Origin: Nostoc sp. NIES-4103
GTDB taxonomy: Bacteria; Cyanobacteriota; Cyanobacteriia; Cyanobacteriales; Nostocaceae
Assembly (NCBI RefSeq): GCF_002368335.1
Contig: NZ_AP018288.1
Span: 3,615,044-3,679,043, forward strand
Direction of reading: 5' to 3'
DNA: 64,000 bases
The position numbers and the translations under genes were made by a program. The stretch's first letter is position 1. Every line of letters begins with the position of its first letter. Under the pieces are notes generated by a model. The model made no database searches. It was not told where the DNA came from and was given only the letters and a program-made list of their open reading frames with translations. Shown one piece after another: positions 10,055 through 19,904 of the stretch.

Positions 10055-10420
10055 GTGCTGAAAAAAGAAAATAGACACAAATCTGCTTTAACCAACTTTC
10101 TCCCTAAAAGCCTGGGATTTCTCACGCATGGATTGCGATCGCCTACCATCCACAACTACCAAACCAAGCATTGCAGCAAATACATTAATAGTGCGATCGC
10201 ACTCACGCCTGAGCAAGTGTTAAACAGCCTGTCGGTTTGCCAGCGATTTCAGAACTTGAAATTTTACGCGATCGCCCAGCAGTCCCAACTGAAGTTCGGG
10301 AATCTTGCTACTGGGTATAAAACTGCTCAGAAGGCTCTCAATCGTTTTATTACTGAACTAACCCGTTCAGTGATTGCTTGTTTGGGAATTCGCCAACGGT
10401 ATCTGTATCGGGAGCGTTGA
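10055..10420 (+). CDS. Doubtful small ORF in repeat-rich DNA
   Basis: A 121-residue frame from a GTG at 10055. Several stretches are translations of HIP1-bearing DNA (GCGATCGC at about 10048, 10137, 10194 and 10268), and the sequence reads as basic and low in acidic residues. The C-terminal half (TPEQVLNSLSVCQRFQNLKFY) looks more protein-like. It could be a remnant of a larger gene. The DNA before it (9859-10054) has no coding signal. Confidence 0.25.
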   Translation: MLKKENRHKSALTNFLPKSLGFLTHGLRSPTIHNYQTKHCSKYINSAIALTPEQVLNSLSVCQRFQNLKFYAIAQQSQLKFGNLATGYKTAQKALNRFITELTRSVIACLGIRQRYLYRER

Positions 10421-10500
10421 ACTTACTCTGCCACATGAATCCTTACTTTACAACTTTTCAGACATCCTCTAAAAGTTCTCAGATATCCTCTCAGGAAAAT

Positions 10501-11535
10501 TTACAGTTCAAAATTTTCTCTAATCCTGAGATCCTCTAAACTCACTTCAATACTAAAGCGTTTCCCTTCTTTACCTTTAAAAGGATTTAGCTGAATATAG
10601 TTATCTTGTTTTCTTGAGACAACTTCACAAATTACTATACTCTCTTCTGAGAGTAAACTGAGTTTAACATTAGGAGGTAGAAATATTTGACTACCTGTTG
10701 GATGTAACTGTATTAAAACACGTATTTTATCTTCAAGCTCCTTTGAAATATTTACAAGTAAAGCCAATCTTTGGCTATCCAATTGTATTCCTAAGTCAAT
10801 CAATTTTCCTCTTTTAATCATTTTTTCTGTATTTCTAAGACTTAAAGTTAATTTAGACTTTGGGTTGATAAACGTGTCAATAGTCTGCCAACTTTCATCA
10901 AATAAATTCTGTAACCATTGGCTCAATTTAGTCCTTGTTGCAAAAATATTTACTGAGGATTTTTGTTCAGTAACTTCTGTAGTGATTACAGGTAAAAGAA
11001 TAGCTGCTGGTTCAGAGTATAGACAGTAGAACAATAAATGATTCGGTTCTGGATCAAATTTTGATAAAGGTAATTGATAAACAGTTTCCTGCAAAACTCT
11101 GGAATTAATACTATTGAGAGAAGCTACCAACTGGTCATAACGCAGAAAACCCCTAATAATCATCTCTTCTTGCTCTTCTATGACTTCTATAATTAGATAA
11201 AAGTGTGCTAGCAAATCTGACCGTTCAACTAAGTCTTTAGGTATGTTGGCTACTTCATCAAGTAAGTGTTCAGTGGCTATTATACAAAACTTGAATTCAC
11301 CTATTTTTAAATAAGCAGTATTACCAATAAAATCTTTTTTCACTGGCTGTTTTGGCATGTGTTCTTGAAGCCATTTTTCACAACCAATTAAAGCTAGTGC
11401 ATCTAAATAAGCTTGCCATTGTTGAGATTCATCAGTTACATCATTGCTAAAATCTTTTGCCCAATCAAAAGCTTCTGCTTCTAACCAAACTACTTCTGGT
11501 AACAAAAGCCTGATGCTAGTATTATCATTTATCAT
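10501..11535 (-). CDS. DUF1822 family protein
   Basis: A 344-residue soluble protein with the features of the cyanobacterial DUF1822 family: N-terminal RLLLPEVVWLEAEAFDWAK, a central LSQWLQNLFDESWQTID and a C-terminal region IRVLIQLHPTGSQIFLPPNVKL. The function is not known. It is the second gene of a two-gene minus-strand operon, 24 bases after the 489-residue protein; cyanobacterial genomes often keep this pair together. It lies next to, and is transcribed away from, the eCIS accessory genes, so a link to the injection system is possible but unproven. Confidence 0.8.
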   Translation of the reverse strand: MINDNTSIRLLLPEVVWLEAEAFDWAKDFSNDVTDESQQWQAYLDALALIGCEKWLQEHMPKQPVKKDFIGNTAYLKIGEFKFCIIATEHLLDEVANIPKDLVERSDLLAHFYLIIEVIEEQEEMIIRGFLRYDQLVASLNSINSRVLQETVYQLPLSKFDPEPNHLLFYCLYSEPAAILLPVITTEVTEQKSSVNIFATRTKLSQWLQNLFDESWQTIDTFINPKSKLTLSLRNTEKMIKRGKLIDLGIQLDSQRLALLVNISKELEDKIRVLIQLHPTGSQIFLPPNVKLSLLSEESIVICEVVSRKQDNYIQLNPFKGKEGKRFSIEVSLEDLRIRENFEL

Positions 11536-11559
11536 ATTTTTTATACTTTATTAGTAATA

Positions 11560-13029
11560 TCAGTTATTTAATTTTTTGTAAATATTTTCTAGGTGTAAAG
11601 ACATTAAATTTCCCGCCAAAAATATTTGCAATTGCTTAGCATATAAACTATTCATAGAACGACTTTTACCTGCTCTAATCTCTTCTCCTGCTTCTTTGAA
11701 TAATTCTTCATCTACAAAACTTTCTATTTGTTCTGCCACAGCTTTAATATAATCTGGTTCAGGAGGTATTTGAGTTAAGCCTTTTGCATGAGCAATATTT
11801 AATAAACTATTGAGCAGTTTTTGTACTGTTTGAGAACGTACCTTGTTCAGAAGTTCTCCTGGATTTAATACTCGTCTTGCTTGATCCCAACTAGACATTT
11901 CTAAGAGAGGAACAATTTCTTTGAGAGATTTATTTTGACAATAATATAATTGTAATCCAGGGATATATTTTGTTGCTAGATTAGCATACCTTTTACTATC
12001 TGTCAATCTCTGAATATTATTTTTAATTTCTTGTTCAATTGCTTCAGCTAAACTTATTTTAAGCTGTTCATACAAAAGTTCTGTAATTTCTTGTTTTTCC
12101 ACGTCTATTTCACTTAAAAAATTAGTGGGTAAATCTGTTCTGATTGTATAATTCCCTGTCTCTTGGTCTTGAAACTCTAAAGGTTCTCTCTGGCTCCAAA
12201 TGTCATACTGTCTTAATTGAATTGCTACTTTTTCGAGTTCTTCTTTCAATTTTTCAGTGCTATTGATGGTGACTCCTCGCTGTTGCAAAAAAGTGAGCAT
12301 TTCTTGCAGTTGAGCATGAGAAGGATCTGGACATCGTTTAGCTTGAATTTGTTTACGTTCACGTCTATCTCGACGATATGTAGCATGAAAAACTTCGACT
12401 AAGTGACGTTCCTGTACAGATAAATTTTCAATTTGTTTTGGTCTAGTTCTATTTAATAATGCCCAATCACTCAAATGTTTAAAACCAAACTCTGATAAAA
12501 AATCTTTTAATTCTGGATTTTGTTTGGTTTGCAAGTATGCCCAGTTATCTAGACTCATGCTAGATTGTAGATTATGCTTAAATTTTCGCAAAACTTCAAC
12601 TGTAAAAAATTTATAAGCTGTAGTTTGGACTTCTCCTTTATCATTTAAGAGAAGTTGATGATTGCGATCGCTATCAAGAATCACCAAAGTCTTACCATCG
12701 TCGTTTAACACAAATGGCAGTAAATCGTGATATGTGAAGAACTTTTCACCACCGAAGAGATTGTCAATTCTTTGGCAGGCTTTAACAATTGGTTCAGAGA
12801 CATAACATCTTAAACAAAGCCCTGCTTCAGCACGACTTATGACATCAACACGGGCTTTTTCAGCGTAAAAGTAGGATAACAACGCCGCTTGGATGTCGGC
12901 TTGTTGGGAATACTTCACTCGTTGGTGAAAAAATTCCTCTGCCTTTGGGACTACATATTCTTTATATGTAACTGTCACCCCAGCAAAGTTAATCCGCTGA
13001 ATTCTCCAATATCTTGATGCTCCACTCAT
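11560..13029 (-). CDS. Conserved cyanobacterial hypothetical, DUF1822 partner
   Basis: A 489-residue protein with no membrane segment. The N-terminus (RYWRIQRINFAGVTVTYKEYV) and middle (RHLVEVFHATYRRDRRERKQ) suggest a nucleic-acid or regulatory protein. The C-terminal third contains KSLKEIVPLLEMSSWDQARRVLNPGE, which reads like a helix-turn-helix of the sigma-factor-like type, but I cannot confirm this. It is the first gene of the operon with DUF1822. Its start is 236 bases from the divergent eCIS-associated gene, and the gap holds inverted copies of GCATAAGTTC, one pointing at each gene. Confidence 0.6.
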   Translation of the reverse strand: MSGASRYWRIQRINFAGVTVTYKEYVVPKAEEFFHQRVKYSQQADIQAALLSYFYAEKARVDVISRAEAGLCLRCYVSEPIVKACQRIDNLFGGEKFFTYHDLLPFVLNDDGKTLVILDSDRNHQLLLNDKGEVQTTAYKFFTVEVLRKFKHNLQSSMSLDNWAYLQTKQNPELKDFLSEFGFKHLSDWALLNRTRPKQIENLSVQERHLVEVFHATYRRDRRERKQIQAKRCPDPSHAQLQEMLTFLQQRGVTINSTEKLKEELEKVAIQLRQYDIWSQREPLEFQDQETGNYTIRTDLPTNFLSEIDVEKQEITELLYEQLKISLAEAIEQEIKNNIQRLTDSKRYANLATKYIPGLQLYYCQNKSLKEIVPLLEMSSWDQARRVLNPGELLNKVRSQTVQKLLNSLLNIAHAKGLTQIPPEPDYIKAVAEQIESFVDEELFKEAGEEIRAGKSRSMNSLYAKQLQIFLAGNLMSLHLENIYKKLNN

Positions 13030-13098
13030 AGAACATACAATCCTCTGACTTGTACTAGCTTTTTAAGCTTCATGAATCATTATAGCTGCCAGAGTTTT

Positions 13099-13179
13099 GA
13101 ACTTATGCTCTTTGTGCAAACATGCTTATTTTAGTTAAAAGGCTGCTATTTCAGTCATCTGCCATTTGTGCATAAGTTC
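13099..13179. promoter_or_regulatory. Divergent GCATAAGTTC boxes
   Basis: GAACTTATGC at 13099-13108 and its exact reverse complement GCATAAGTTC at 13170-13179 sit in the gap between divergent genes, 70 bases upstream of the minus-strand start and 86 bases upstream of the plus-strand start. The same core occurs before the sheath, cap, GH18 and gp25 genes. They are candidate operators or promoter boxes. Confidence 0.4.
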
Positions 13180-13264
13180 ACTTGGCTGGCATCTATGAAA
13201 AATAGAGATAAAGAATTTGGGTTTCGCTATTTCACGGTGAAGCCACTATTTGGGCATAAATTTT

Positions 13265-14446
13265 ATGATTCATCAATCATATCCCGCACCATCAATAAAT
13301 CCTTTGCAGCGTCTTCATGTATATAATAGCTTGATGATGAATGCTGAACGCTGGCAATTAGCGCATGAGTACCATCGGCATCGGCAAAATGTTCACTATC
13401 AATCACTCAACGAACCAGGTATAGTCTGTGGTTTAGGTGTGCGAGTTATTGCACCACCAGATGAAGCACCTGCAAGGTTTCGAGATCAGCGCTGGTTAGA
13501 AATTCAACCAGGAATTGCTATTGATGTAGAGGGGAACCCTATTATTGTTGATCCATCGATTGACCGTAAATTTAGAATTGCCACAGCTGTTCCGACTACG
13601 GGAATTATAACTGTATATTTAGTTGTCAGTTATGTAGAGCCGCAAAATCCGGGGCAAAGATACACGTCTGATTTAATTCGGGAATGGTTTCGATTTGATG
13701 AAAAAACGACTCCACCGACAGAAAAAGAAGTAGAACTATGCCGCATTCAGTTGCAACCGCATACGGTAGCAATTTTAAATCCTCAAGATGCTTTATTTCC
13801 GAATATTGGTGAGTTAGATTTATGCTATCGTACTCAAGCTAAAGCCAGACCCCAGGCGGTTGTAAGTATGGCTACCTTATTTAACACGAGCGATCGCACA
13901 TACTACAACCTTTCTTATTTTAGGAAATCTGTAGAATCTCTGTATCCAGCGTTACAGGTAGCTGCACCAATTGCACAGATAAGTTTGCAGTCAGAACCTA
14001 CAGAATATGACTTAATTTATCTTACTGCTTGGCAAGCATTAAATTTAGAGCCGCAACAATTGGACATTTGCCAACAATATTTACAAACAGGTGGTGTAAT
14101 TCTGATTGAAGTCCCTACAGATAGTACTATGCTGACAGGTGATATTAAAAATCAAATTGCATACCATTTTGGTATTTCCTTACAATCTTGGCAAGAATTG
14201 AGCCGAACACATCCCTTGAGAACACAACCTTTTTTATTTGCAGCCCTTCCTCGCATTAATGAACAATCTCTGCAAATATTAAATGCTGGGGGCATTGTTT
14301 TAGTAGAAGGAGATTTATCAGCAGCTTGGGGATTAGATGATCATTTAACCCTTGCACGCAATGATATTCGTACTGCACAAGAACTAGGTATTAATATTCT
14401 GAGTCTTGCCCTACAACGGCGGCAAATGCAACAGTGGTTGCAATAA
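13265..14446 (+). CDS. eCIS-associated DUF4159-like protein
   Basis: A 393-residue protein. The N-terminal half (LQRLHVYNSLMMNAERWQLA, then NEPGIVCGLGVRVI and EIQPGIAIDVEGNPIIV) is a beta-rich region that recurs in eCIS-linked proteins. The C-terminal part (EYDLIYLTAWQALNLE, then YLQTGGVILIE) has the form of DUF4159, a glutamine-amidotransferase-like fold without visible catalytic residues. I prefer the ATG at 13265 to the TTG at 13250 because it starts MIHQSYPAPS just before the conserved region. It is the first plus-strand gene of the eCIS accessory block. Role unknown; possibly assembly or scaffolding. Confidence 0.55.
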   Translation: MIHQSYPAPSINPLQRLHVYNSLMMNAERWQLAHEYHRHRQNVHYQSLNEPGIVCGLGVRVIAPPDEAPARFRDQRWLEIQPGIAIDVEGNPIIVDPSIDRKFRIATAVPTTGIITVYLVVSYVEPQNPGQRYTSDLIREWFRFDEKTTPPTEKEVELCRIQLQPHTVAILNPQDALFPNIGELDLCYRTQAKARPQAVVSMATLFNTSDRTYYNLSYFRKSVESLYPALQVAAPIAQISLQSEPTEYDLIYLTAWQALNLEPQQLDICQQYLQTGGVILIEVPTDSTMLTGDIKNQIAYHFGISLQSWQELSRTHPLRTQPFLFAALPRINEQSLQILNAGGIVLVEGDLSAAWGLDDHLTLARNDIRTAQELGINILSLALQRRQMQQWLQ

Positions 14447-14576
14447 TTATTGCTGAATACAGTTCAGTTAATAGAAATTATCACAACACCAAAAGACAAC
14501 ACATATTCCAGCCAAATAACCAAGCGATCGCGGGTTTTAGTCAAACTACATATCCATTATTTTTTAATTTTAAATT

Positions 14577-16916
14577 ATGGCAGGCAGTGTCAAGGCTTTA
14601 GTTTCTAAAAAAAATTTAGAATTCACCCCAGATAGTCATTTAGCCTTTTTAGATGACATACACATCAAAGACGAAAATGAGTTTGATGTCATAGTTAGCA
14701 ACGGAAGTGACAAATTTGCTAGCTTTCAGGTTGAACTATCAACACCAGGACTAGACGATAATCATCAAATTAAATGGTATAAAGTTGAACCAGAAATTTG
14801 TGCTAAAAAACCCCCAGGTAGTGAAACTAAATTCCATATAAAAATTACTAAAGCTCCAATTCCAGCTTACGATACTACTATTGACATTAACTTAAAAGTA
14901 CTTTCGGTAGAATATGAAAGTTTATATACAAGTCAAAAGTTAAAATTGACTATAAAAAAGCCTTTAAGACCTTTGCGTGTTGAGTTACCTTTAAAAGAAT
15001 TTAAAGCTACTCCAGAAGAACTAATTGAAATTCCTGTAATAGTTTATAACTTAAGTTCCAAACTTTCAGAAATTACTCTTACTTGCTTAAACTTAAATTC
15101 AGAATGGTTACAAATTGATCCTGAATGGATGAACCAAAGAACTAATCGCACATTGACTATAGAACCAGGTGATGCTCAAAAAATACGTTTTTTATGCCAA
15201 GCACCGAAAAATACTCTGAGTAAAGCGTATTTATTTGCTATTGATGCTAAATCAGATACCAGTCAATATACTGCCCGTGAACAGGGAAGTATCAAAATTT
15301 TACCTGAAGGAATTGTTAAATTTAGTTGTGATGAGAAAGAAAAACAAATACCAACGAAAGGGCGTAAAAAAGCTCAGGTTGCTACCTACGAACTAGTATT
15401 TAGCAATTTGAGTAATTTACCTCAACAGGTAAATATTACCGTTCCAGAAGCAGAACAGAAAAAATGTGAATTCCAGAAAATTCCAGAAAATATCAATCTG
15501 AGTCTGGGTGAAACTCAAAATATACAATTAGTAGTTCAAAAGAAACGTTCTTTAATAGGACTAACACAAAAATTACTATTTGAAGTATCTGCTAATTTAA
15601 CTTATGCCAATTCTCAAGAATATAATACAGAAATTTATCCTGAACCTAATACTCAAGTTTTGGCATTGAAGGTTTTACCGATCATTCCTTTTTTACTCCA
15701 AATTCTGAGCGGAACTTTATTACTTTTAGCATTGTTACTATATTGGCTATTACCCAGAACATATCATACAGGAAACGTAAATTCAGTACGTCTTTTTGGT
15801 AATGGTAGCCTGGTGTTTAGCGGATCTAGCGATGAGACTATTCGTCGCTGGCAAGTTGATGATAGTCCTTGGCAATTAGATTTTTTAAGACTTCAACATA
15901 AACTGCCTTTAATTGCCGAAAAAAACCAAACTAAAAAGGCAGTACGGGTGATTCGTCAAAGTCCTAAAGATAATGATAGGCTGGCGGTTGGTCTAGAAAA
16001 TGGTGAGGTGAAATTATGGGATATTTCCACCAATACAGAAATCAAAAATCTGGCTACTGATAAAGCCAATCGTGTATTTGATATTGTGTTTACTCAAAAT
16101 GGCCGTTACATATTTAGCGGCCATGGCAGTGGTCTTGTGAATATGTGGGATTTAGAAAAAATTAAATCTAGTCAAAAACCAACTCCCCAAGCTTCTGTTA
16201 ACAATAAATTTACGATTTACTCCTTAGCTATTAATGAAACCATACCGGCTTATCCTTTATTGTTTATTGCTGGGCAGTTTAACAAAATTGCTGTATGGGA
16301 CTGGAATAATAAAAATAGCTATGAACTGAAATATAACTGGTTAGACAGGGAAGAAAAACAAGAAAAGCCCGTATTTGGTCAACAGCATTACATCACAAGT
16401 TTAGCCACATCACGCAATATCTTAGCTAGTTCTGATAATGCTGGTTATCTGACTTTATGGGATGCTGATCAGATACGTAAATGCTTGATTGTTAATTTAC
16501 CAACTTTACCAAGTAATCAAAAAAATAATAACTCTACTCAGCCAAAAAACCAAAATCAAAAACCACAAAATCCAGCTAAAAAAATTGTACCTAAGTTATG
16601 TAACAACGCTATTATTGCTCAACGCAGAGATGGACATGAACAGCAACCTATTCGTTCAGTTGCATTAACTCAAGATGGGCGTTATTTAGCAACTGGAGGA
16701 GATGATGGCAAAATCATGCTTTGGTCTTTATCCCCAAATCAAGAACCAGATACATGGCTAGAAACTGGTCAAGTTGTAGCTCAATCTAATACCAAAATTA
16801 ACAGTGTTGATGTTAAAGCTTTCAAAAATTATTTGCTCGTGACTAGTGGTGATGATAACTACAACGTCAAATTATATCGCGTTAATGAGATAAAAGAAAA
16901 TGAACGTAACAACTAA
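14577..16916 (+). CDS. Membrane protein with Ig-like N-terminus and WD40 C-terminus
   Basis: A 779-residue protein. Residues about 20-360 form several Ig-like beta domains (for example VELPLKEFKATPEELIEIPV, then TYELVFSNLSNLPQQVNITV). One strong membrane helix lies near 365-393 (LLQILSGTLLLLALLLYWLL). Residues about 398-779 carry WD40 repeats ending in RRW, KLWD, NMWD, TLWD and MLWS. No signal peptide is seen. The next gene overlaps it by 17 bases and shares the Ig-like/TM layout, so the two are likely co-made. The WD40 part could be a docking platform on the cytoplasmic side; given the eCIS neighbours a membrane-anchor or assembly role is plausible but inferred. Confidence 0.7.
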   Translation: MAGSVKALVSKKNLEFTPDSHLAFLDDIHIKDENEFDVIVSNGSDKFASFQVELSTPGLDDNHQIKWYKVEPEICAKKPPGSETKFHIKITKAPIPAYDTTIDINLKVLSVEYESLYTSQKLKLTIKKPLRPLRVELPLKEFKATPEELIEIPVIVYNLSSKLSEITLTCLNLNSEWLQIDPEWMNQRTNRTLTIEPGDAQKIRFLCQAPKNTLSKAYLFAIDAKSDTSQYTAREQGSIKILPEGIVKFSCDEKEKQIPTKGRKKAQVATYELVFSNLSNLPQQVNITVPEAEQKKCEFQKIPENINLSLGETQNIQLVVQKKRSLIGLTQKLLFEVSANLTYANSQEYNTEIYPEPNTQVLALKVLPIIPFLLQILSGTLLLLALLLYWLLPRTYHTGNVNSVRLFGNGSLVFSGSSDETIRRWQVDDSPWQLDFLRLQHKLPLIAEKNQTKKAVRVIRQSPKDNDRLAVGLENGEVKLWDISTNTEIKNLATDKANRVFDIVFTQNGRYIFSGHGSGLVNMWDLEKIKSSQKPTPQASVNNKFTIYSLAINETIPAYPLLFIAGQFNKIAVWDWNNKNSYELKYNWLDREEKQEKPVFGQQHYITSLATSRNILASSDNAGYLTLWDADQIRKCLIVNLPTLPSNQKNNNSTQPKNQNQKPQNPAKKIVPKLCNNAIIAQRRDGHEQQPIRSVALTQDGRYLATGGDDGKIMLWSLSPNQEPDTWLETGQVVAQSNTKINSVDVKAFKNYLLVTSGDDNYNVKLYRVNEIKENERNN

Positions 16917-19686
16917 TCCAATTTTTATCGAAGATATTCCTGGAAATAATAACGAAGTTAGACGGGGTTCCACAGCTAAACGTACTATCATTGTAAAAAA
17001 TCTTGGCGATCGCACAGCGGATGTCGATATTTGGATAGCTGCTACTGACAACAAATCTGATCCCATATTGCAGTGGTGTACCTTTAGTGAAAAAAATCCT
17101 TTAAGTATTGATTCTAAAGATTCTAGACAAATTATACTAAATTTTCGAGTACCACAGCAAGCTATTCCTGATTTATATAATTATGAAGTTTTAGTAGAAG
17201 CAGCCGCGCAATATCCTGGTAAAATATTTCGCCGTCCCCAACAATTGCGAGTTTTACCTTCAAATCAAGATCTAGAATTTGGCAGTGAACCAGCTTATAC
17301 CATACAGCCATTTTCCAATTCAGCAAAGCCTTTACTGCTAAAAGTGGGAGAAAAGCTAGAAGTAAAAGTTCATGTTGAAAACCGTTCTAAAAGGGTAGAT
17401 CGTTATTATCTCAATTGTGCAGAACTAGCTAGAGACTGGTATACAATTCGCTATCCAGAAAGTAGTTTCAACCTTCCTGGTTTAGTTAAAGAAACTGATG
17501 GTTTAGAACTCAACCCAGGTAATAGCGGAGAAATTACTTTAGTTTTACATCCTCCACAATATACACCAGCCGGAAATTATTTTCCTACTATCAACTTGGT
17601 ATCCAGCAATACAGAAGAATTAGTAATGTTGGATGTGGTTTACCTGCAAATTTTGCCGGATGAGCAAATCAATTTAGAATTGCGACCTTTAGAACGTAAA
17701 ATCCCATCAGAACCAGCAGAATTTGAGTTAGAGTTAACTAACCAAGGTAATATCTGGCGCGAATTAATTATCAATGCTAGAGATAGAGATCAACTTTTTA
17801 TTTATGATTTAGAACCTGATCAAATCAATTTATCGCCTGGGGAAAAGCAAAAAGTTACATTGAAGGCCAAACCTAAAAAATGGTGGCGGCGACATTTTTG
17901 GGGAGAAGGTTTAACATTCAACTTTGGTGTTGAAATTGAGAACGCCCCATCTGAGACAGGCGAAATATTGAATACTGGACTACCTAAAACCTTACCAGAA
18001 GGAACTATCATTTGGGAACCACGCCCAGCATGGATTTTGTGGTTGTTAGCTTTGTTAAGTTTGGGAGCGATCGCCACAATAGCAACCATCTTATGGTTAA
18101 AATATATCGAAAGTCAAAAACCATCTCCTCAAGTTATTAAAATTCAAACCAAAACCCAAGAATACGAAGAAGGTGACAATCAAAATATTCCGCTTAATTG
18201 GCAGATTGAAAATTATCAACAGGCTCAAAAATTAACTTTAATACGCTTACAAAATAATGCTGAAGTAGAGAGGAAAAATTTTATCTTACCCAAGAATATA
18301 TCTCAGCAGTTTCCTATAGATAATGGTAAGTGCGAAGTCGTTCCTAATCCTAACTCAGTAGGTACAGAAAAACACCAACAAAATCAGTTTTGGTTTTCTG
18401 TTAATTTGTTTAATTTTACAAGCAGAAACACTAATAATACCAATTCCGTTCCCGCCCAAAATGTCTTAAACTGCCAAACTACCATTCCCAACAATCAGCC
18501 AGCAGGAAATTACACCTTTAAACTAGAAGTATTTTCTGCTCAGAATACCCAACAAGCTGTATCAAATCAAATTACAGATAGTATTACGATCAAACCACCT
18601 ATCTTACCAAAAATTATTGATTTTACATCTCCATATACAGCTTATCAAGAGACAAATTTATTATCATCTCAGCCTGTAAATACAGATACAAAATCTACCA
18701 ATGAAACTAAATTACCAAATAACTTAGCAAAAACGCCGATTCTGCTTAATTGGCAAATAAATCATCCTGAACATATAAAAGAGTTAAGATTAGTAGGCTT
18801 AATGGATGATGGTACTATTGGCAGTCCAGAAAAAATTTACTCAATAAATAATCAAAGATTGCCCAGAGAACTCAGAAGCTACTGTACATTGACAACAAAA
18901 AATCTTCTTTGTCAAAATGTTCCAACAGATGCTAAGCAAGCAGGAAATTACTCTTTCCAACTCACAGTAATACCCTCGATAAAAAAAGAAATACCAGAAA
19001 TTTCTAAATCCACTGCTAAAGTCAAAATTTTACCCATACCACCCATACCGCCTGCACCACCGCCACCAGCAACACCCGTTAATATTCTTGGCTTCACAGT
19101 AAATGGTCAAGATATCACCACAAAACCCAAGTTTATTTGTGAACTCAGCGAAGACAAAATTCCAAACGAAATTTCTCTCGCTTGGCAAGTACAAGATGGT
19201 GAGGATATTAAAGTAGAATTGCTGCCTTTTGGCGATGTGAGTAAACCAACAGGAACTCTACCTTTACCTCTTAATCTAAGACCTAGTAGCCAAATAATTA
19301 CACTGAAAATAACCAATAAAGCTGGTGAACAAAAAACACAATCAGTTGTGATTGAAACTGTAGAAGGGCCTTTGACCAGCCTTTCTAAATTGCCGTCTTG
19401 TGTAAATACTTCTCAACAAACAATACCACTAAGAACTTCGCCCTCACCCAAACCAACAACCTCCCCAACTATCTCACCAACACCTTCTGTAACGCCTTCG
19501 CCTACACCAACTGCTTCACCAACACCTTCTGCAACGCCTTCACCAACACCTTCTGTAACGCCTTCACCAACACCTTCTGCAACGCCTTCTGTAACGCCTT
19601 CACCAACACCTTCTGTAATGCCTTCGCCTACACCAACACCTTCACCAATACCAGATTCAATACCATTAATTGATACCCAAAGCTAA
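16900..19686 (+). CDS. Membrane protein with Ig-like domains and Pro/Thr-rich tail
   Basis: A 928-residue protein. Residues 1-360 contain Ig-like repeats similar in style to its upstream neighbour (RGSTAKRTIIVKNLGDRTAD; VGEKLEVKVHVENRSKRV; LELTNQGNIWRELIINARD). A membrane helix lies near 380-400 (ILWLLALLSLGAIATIATIL). After it come three further beta-rich repeats with the recurring IPLNWQI/ILLNWQI and QAGNYSF motifs, and a tail of TPSPTPSVTPSPTP type (residues about 850-915), likely a flexible wall- or periplasm-spanning stalk. The ATG at 16900 overlaps the upstream gene by 17 bases. A structural anchor for the injection system is an inference from neighbourhood. Confidence 0.7.
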   Translation: MNVTTNPIFIEDIPGNNNEVRRGSTAKRTIIVKNLGDRTADVDIWIAATDNKSDPILQWCTFSEKNPLSIDSKDSRQIILNFRVPQQAIPDLYNYEVLVEAAAQYPGKIFRRPQQLRVLPSNQDLEFGSEPAYTIQPFSNSAKPLLLKVGEKLEVKVHVENRSKRVDRYYLNCAELARDWYTIRYPESSFNLPGLVKETDGLELNPGNSGEITLVLHPPQYTPAGNYFPTINLVSSNTEELVMLDVVYLQILPDEQINLELRPLERKIPSEPAEFELELTNQGNIWRELIINARDRDQLFIYDLEPDQINLSPGEKQKVTLKAKPKKWWRRHFWGEGLTFNFGVEIENAPSETGEILNTGLPKTLPEGTIIWEPRPAWILWLLALLSLGAIATIATILWLKYIESQKPSPQVIKIQTKTQEYEEGDNQNIPLNWQIENYQQAQKLTLIRLQNNAEVERKNFILPKNISQQFPIDNGKCEVVPNPNSVGTEKHQQNQFWFSVNLFNFTSRNTNNTNSVPAQNVLNCQTTIPNNQPAGNYTFKLEVFSAQNTQQAVSNQITDSITIKPPILPKIIDFTSPYTAYQETNLLSSQPVNTDTKSTNETKLPNNLAKTPILLNWQINHPEHIKELRLVGLMDDGTIGSPEKIYSINNQRLPRELRSYCTLTTKNLLCQNVPTDAKQAGNYSFQLTVIPSIKKEIPEISKSTAKVKILPIPPIPPAPPPPATPVNILGFTVNGQDITTKPKFICELSEDKIPNEISLAWQVQDGEDIKVELLPFGDVSKPTGTLPLPLNLRPSSQIITLKITNKAGEQKTQSVVIETVEGPLTSLSKLPSCVNTSQQTIPLRTSPSPKPTTSPTISPTPSVTPSPTPTASPTPSATPSPTPSVTPSPTPSATPSVTPSPTPSVMPSPTPTPSPIPDSIPLIDTQS
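19440..19665 (+). repeat. In-gene tandem repeat coding for Pro/Thr/Ser tail
   Basis: Units of CCTTCACCAACACCTTCTGT and variants repeat about ten times at the 3' end of the large membrane protein gene. Unit number is likely to vary between strains. The encoded segment is low-complexity TPSPTPS. Confidence 0.85.
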
Positions 19687-19740
19687 GGTGTCACTAGAAA
19701 TTATATCAAGTTTGTTCAAACACTTATCATATCATGGGGG

Positions 19741-19802
19741 TTGGTAATGGGTAATAGTAAAAACGAATTACCAATTCCCAATTCCCAATTCCCAATTCCC
19801 AA
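19741..19802. repeat. Heptamer tandem repeat with stem
   Basis: Four to five copies of ATTCCCA follow TTGGTAATGGGTAAT, which can pair with AATTACCAATTCCC. Such short tandem repeats are common between genes in Nostocales. The stretch 19687-19904 holds no other feature that I can see. Confidence 0.75.
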
Positions 19803-19904
19803 AAATACCAACCATATTATAAGTAATTAGCCGAACTTGATATTAGATAAATATTTCAGCACGACTTATTCCCTGCATATGTAACACCATGTGTCACCGC
19901 AACC

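Noticed and set aside
10044..10275. Cluster of GCGATCGC sites as a possible origin or CRISPR-like array
   Set aside because: These are HIP1 octamers, frequent throughout cyanobacterial genomes, without regular spacing.
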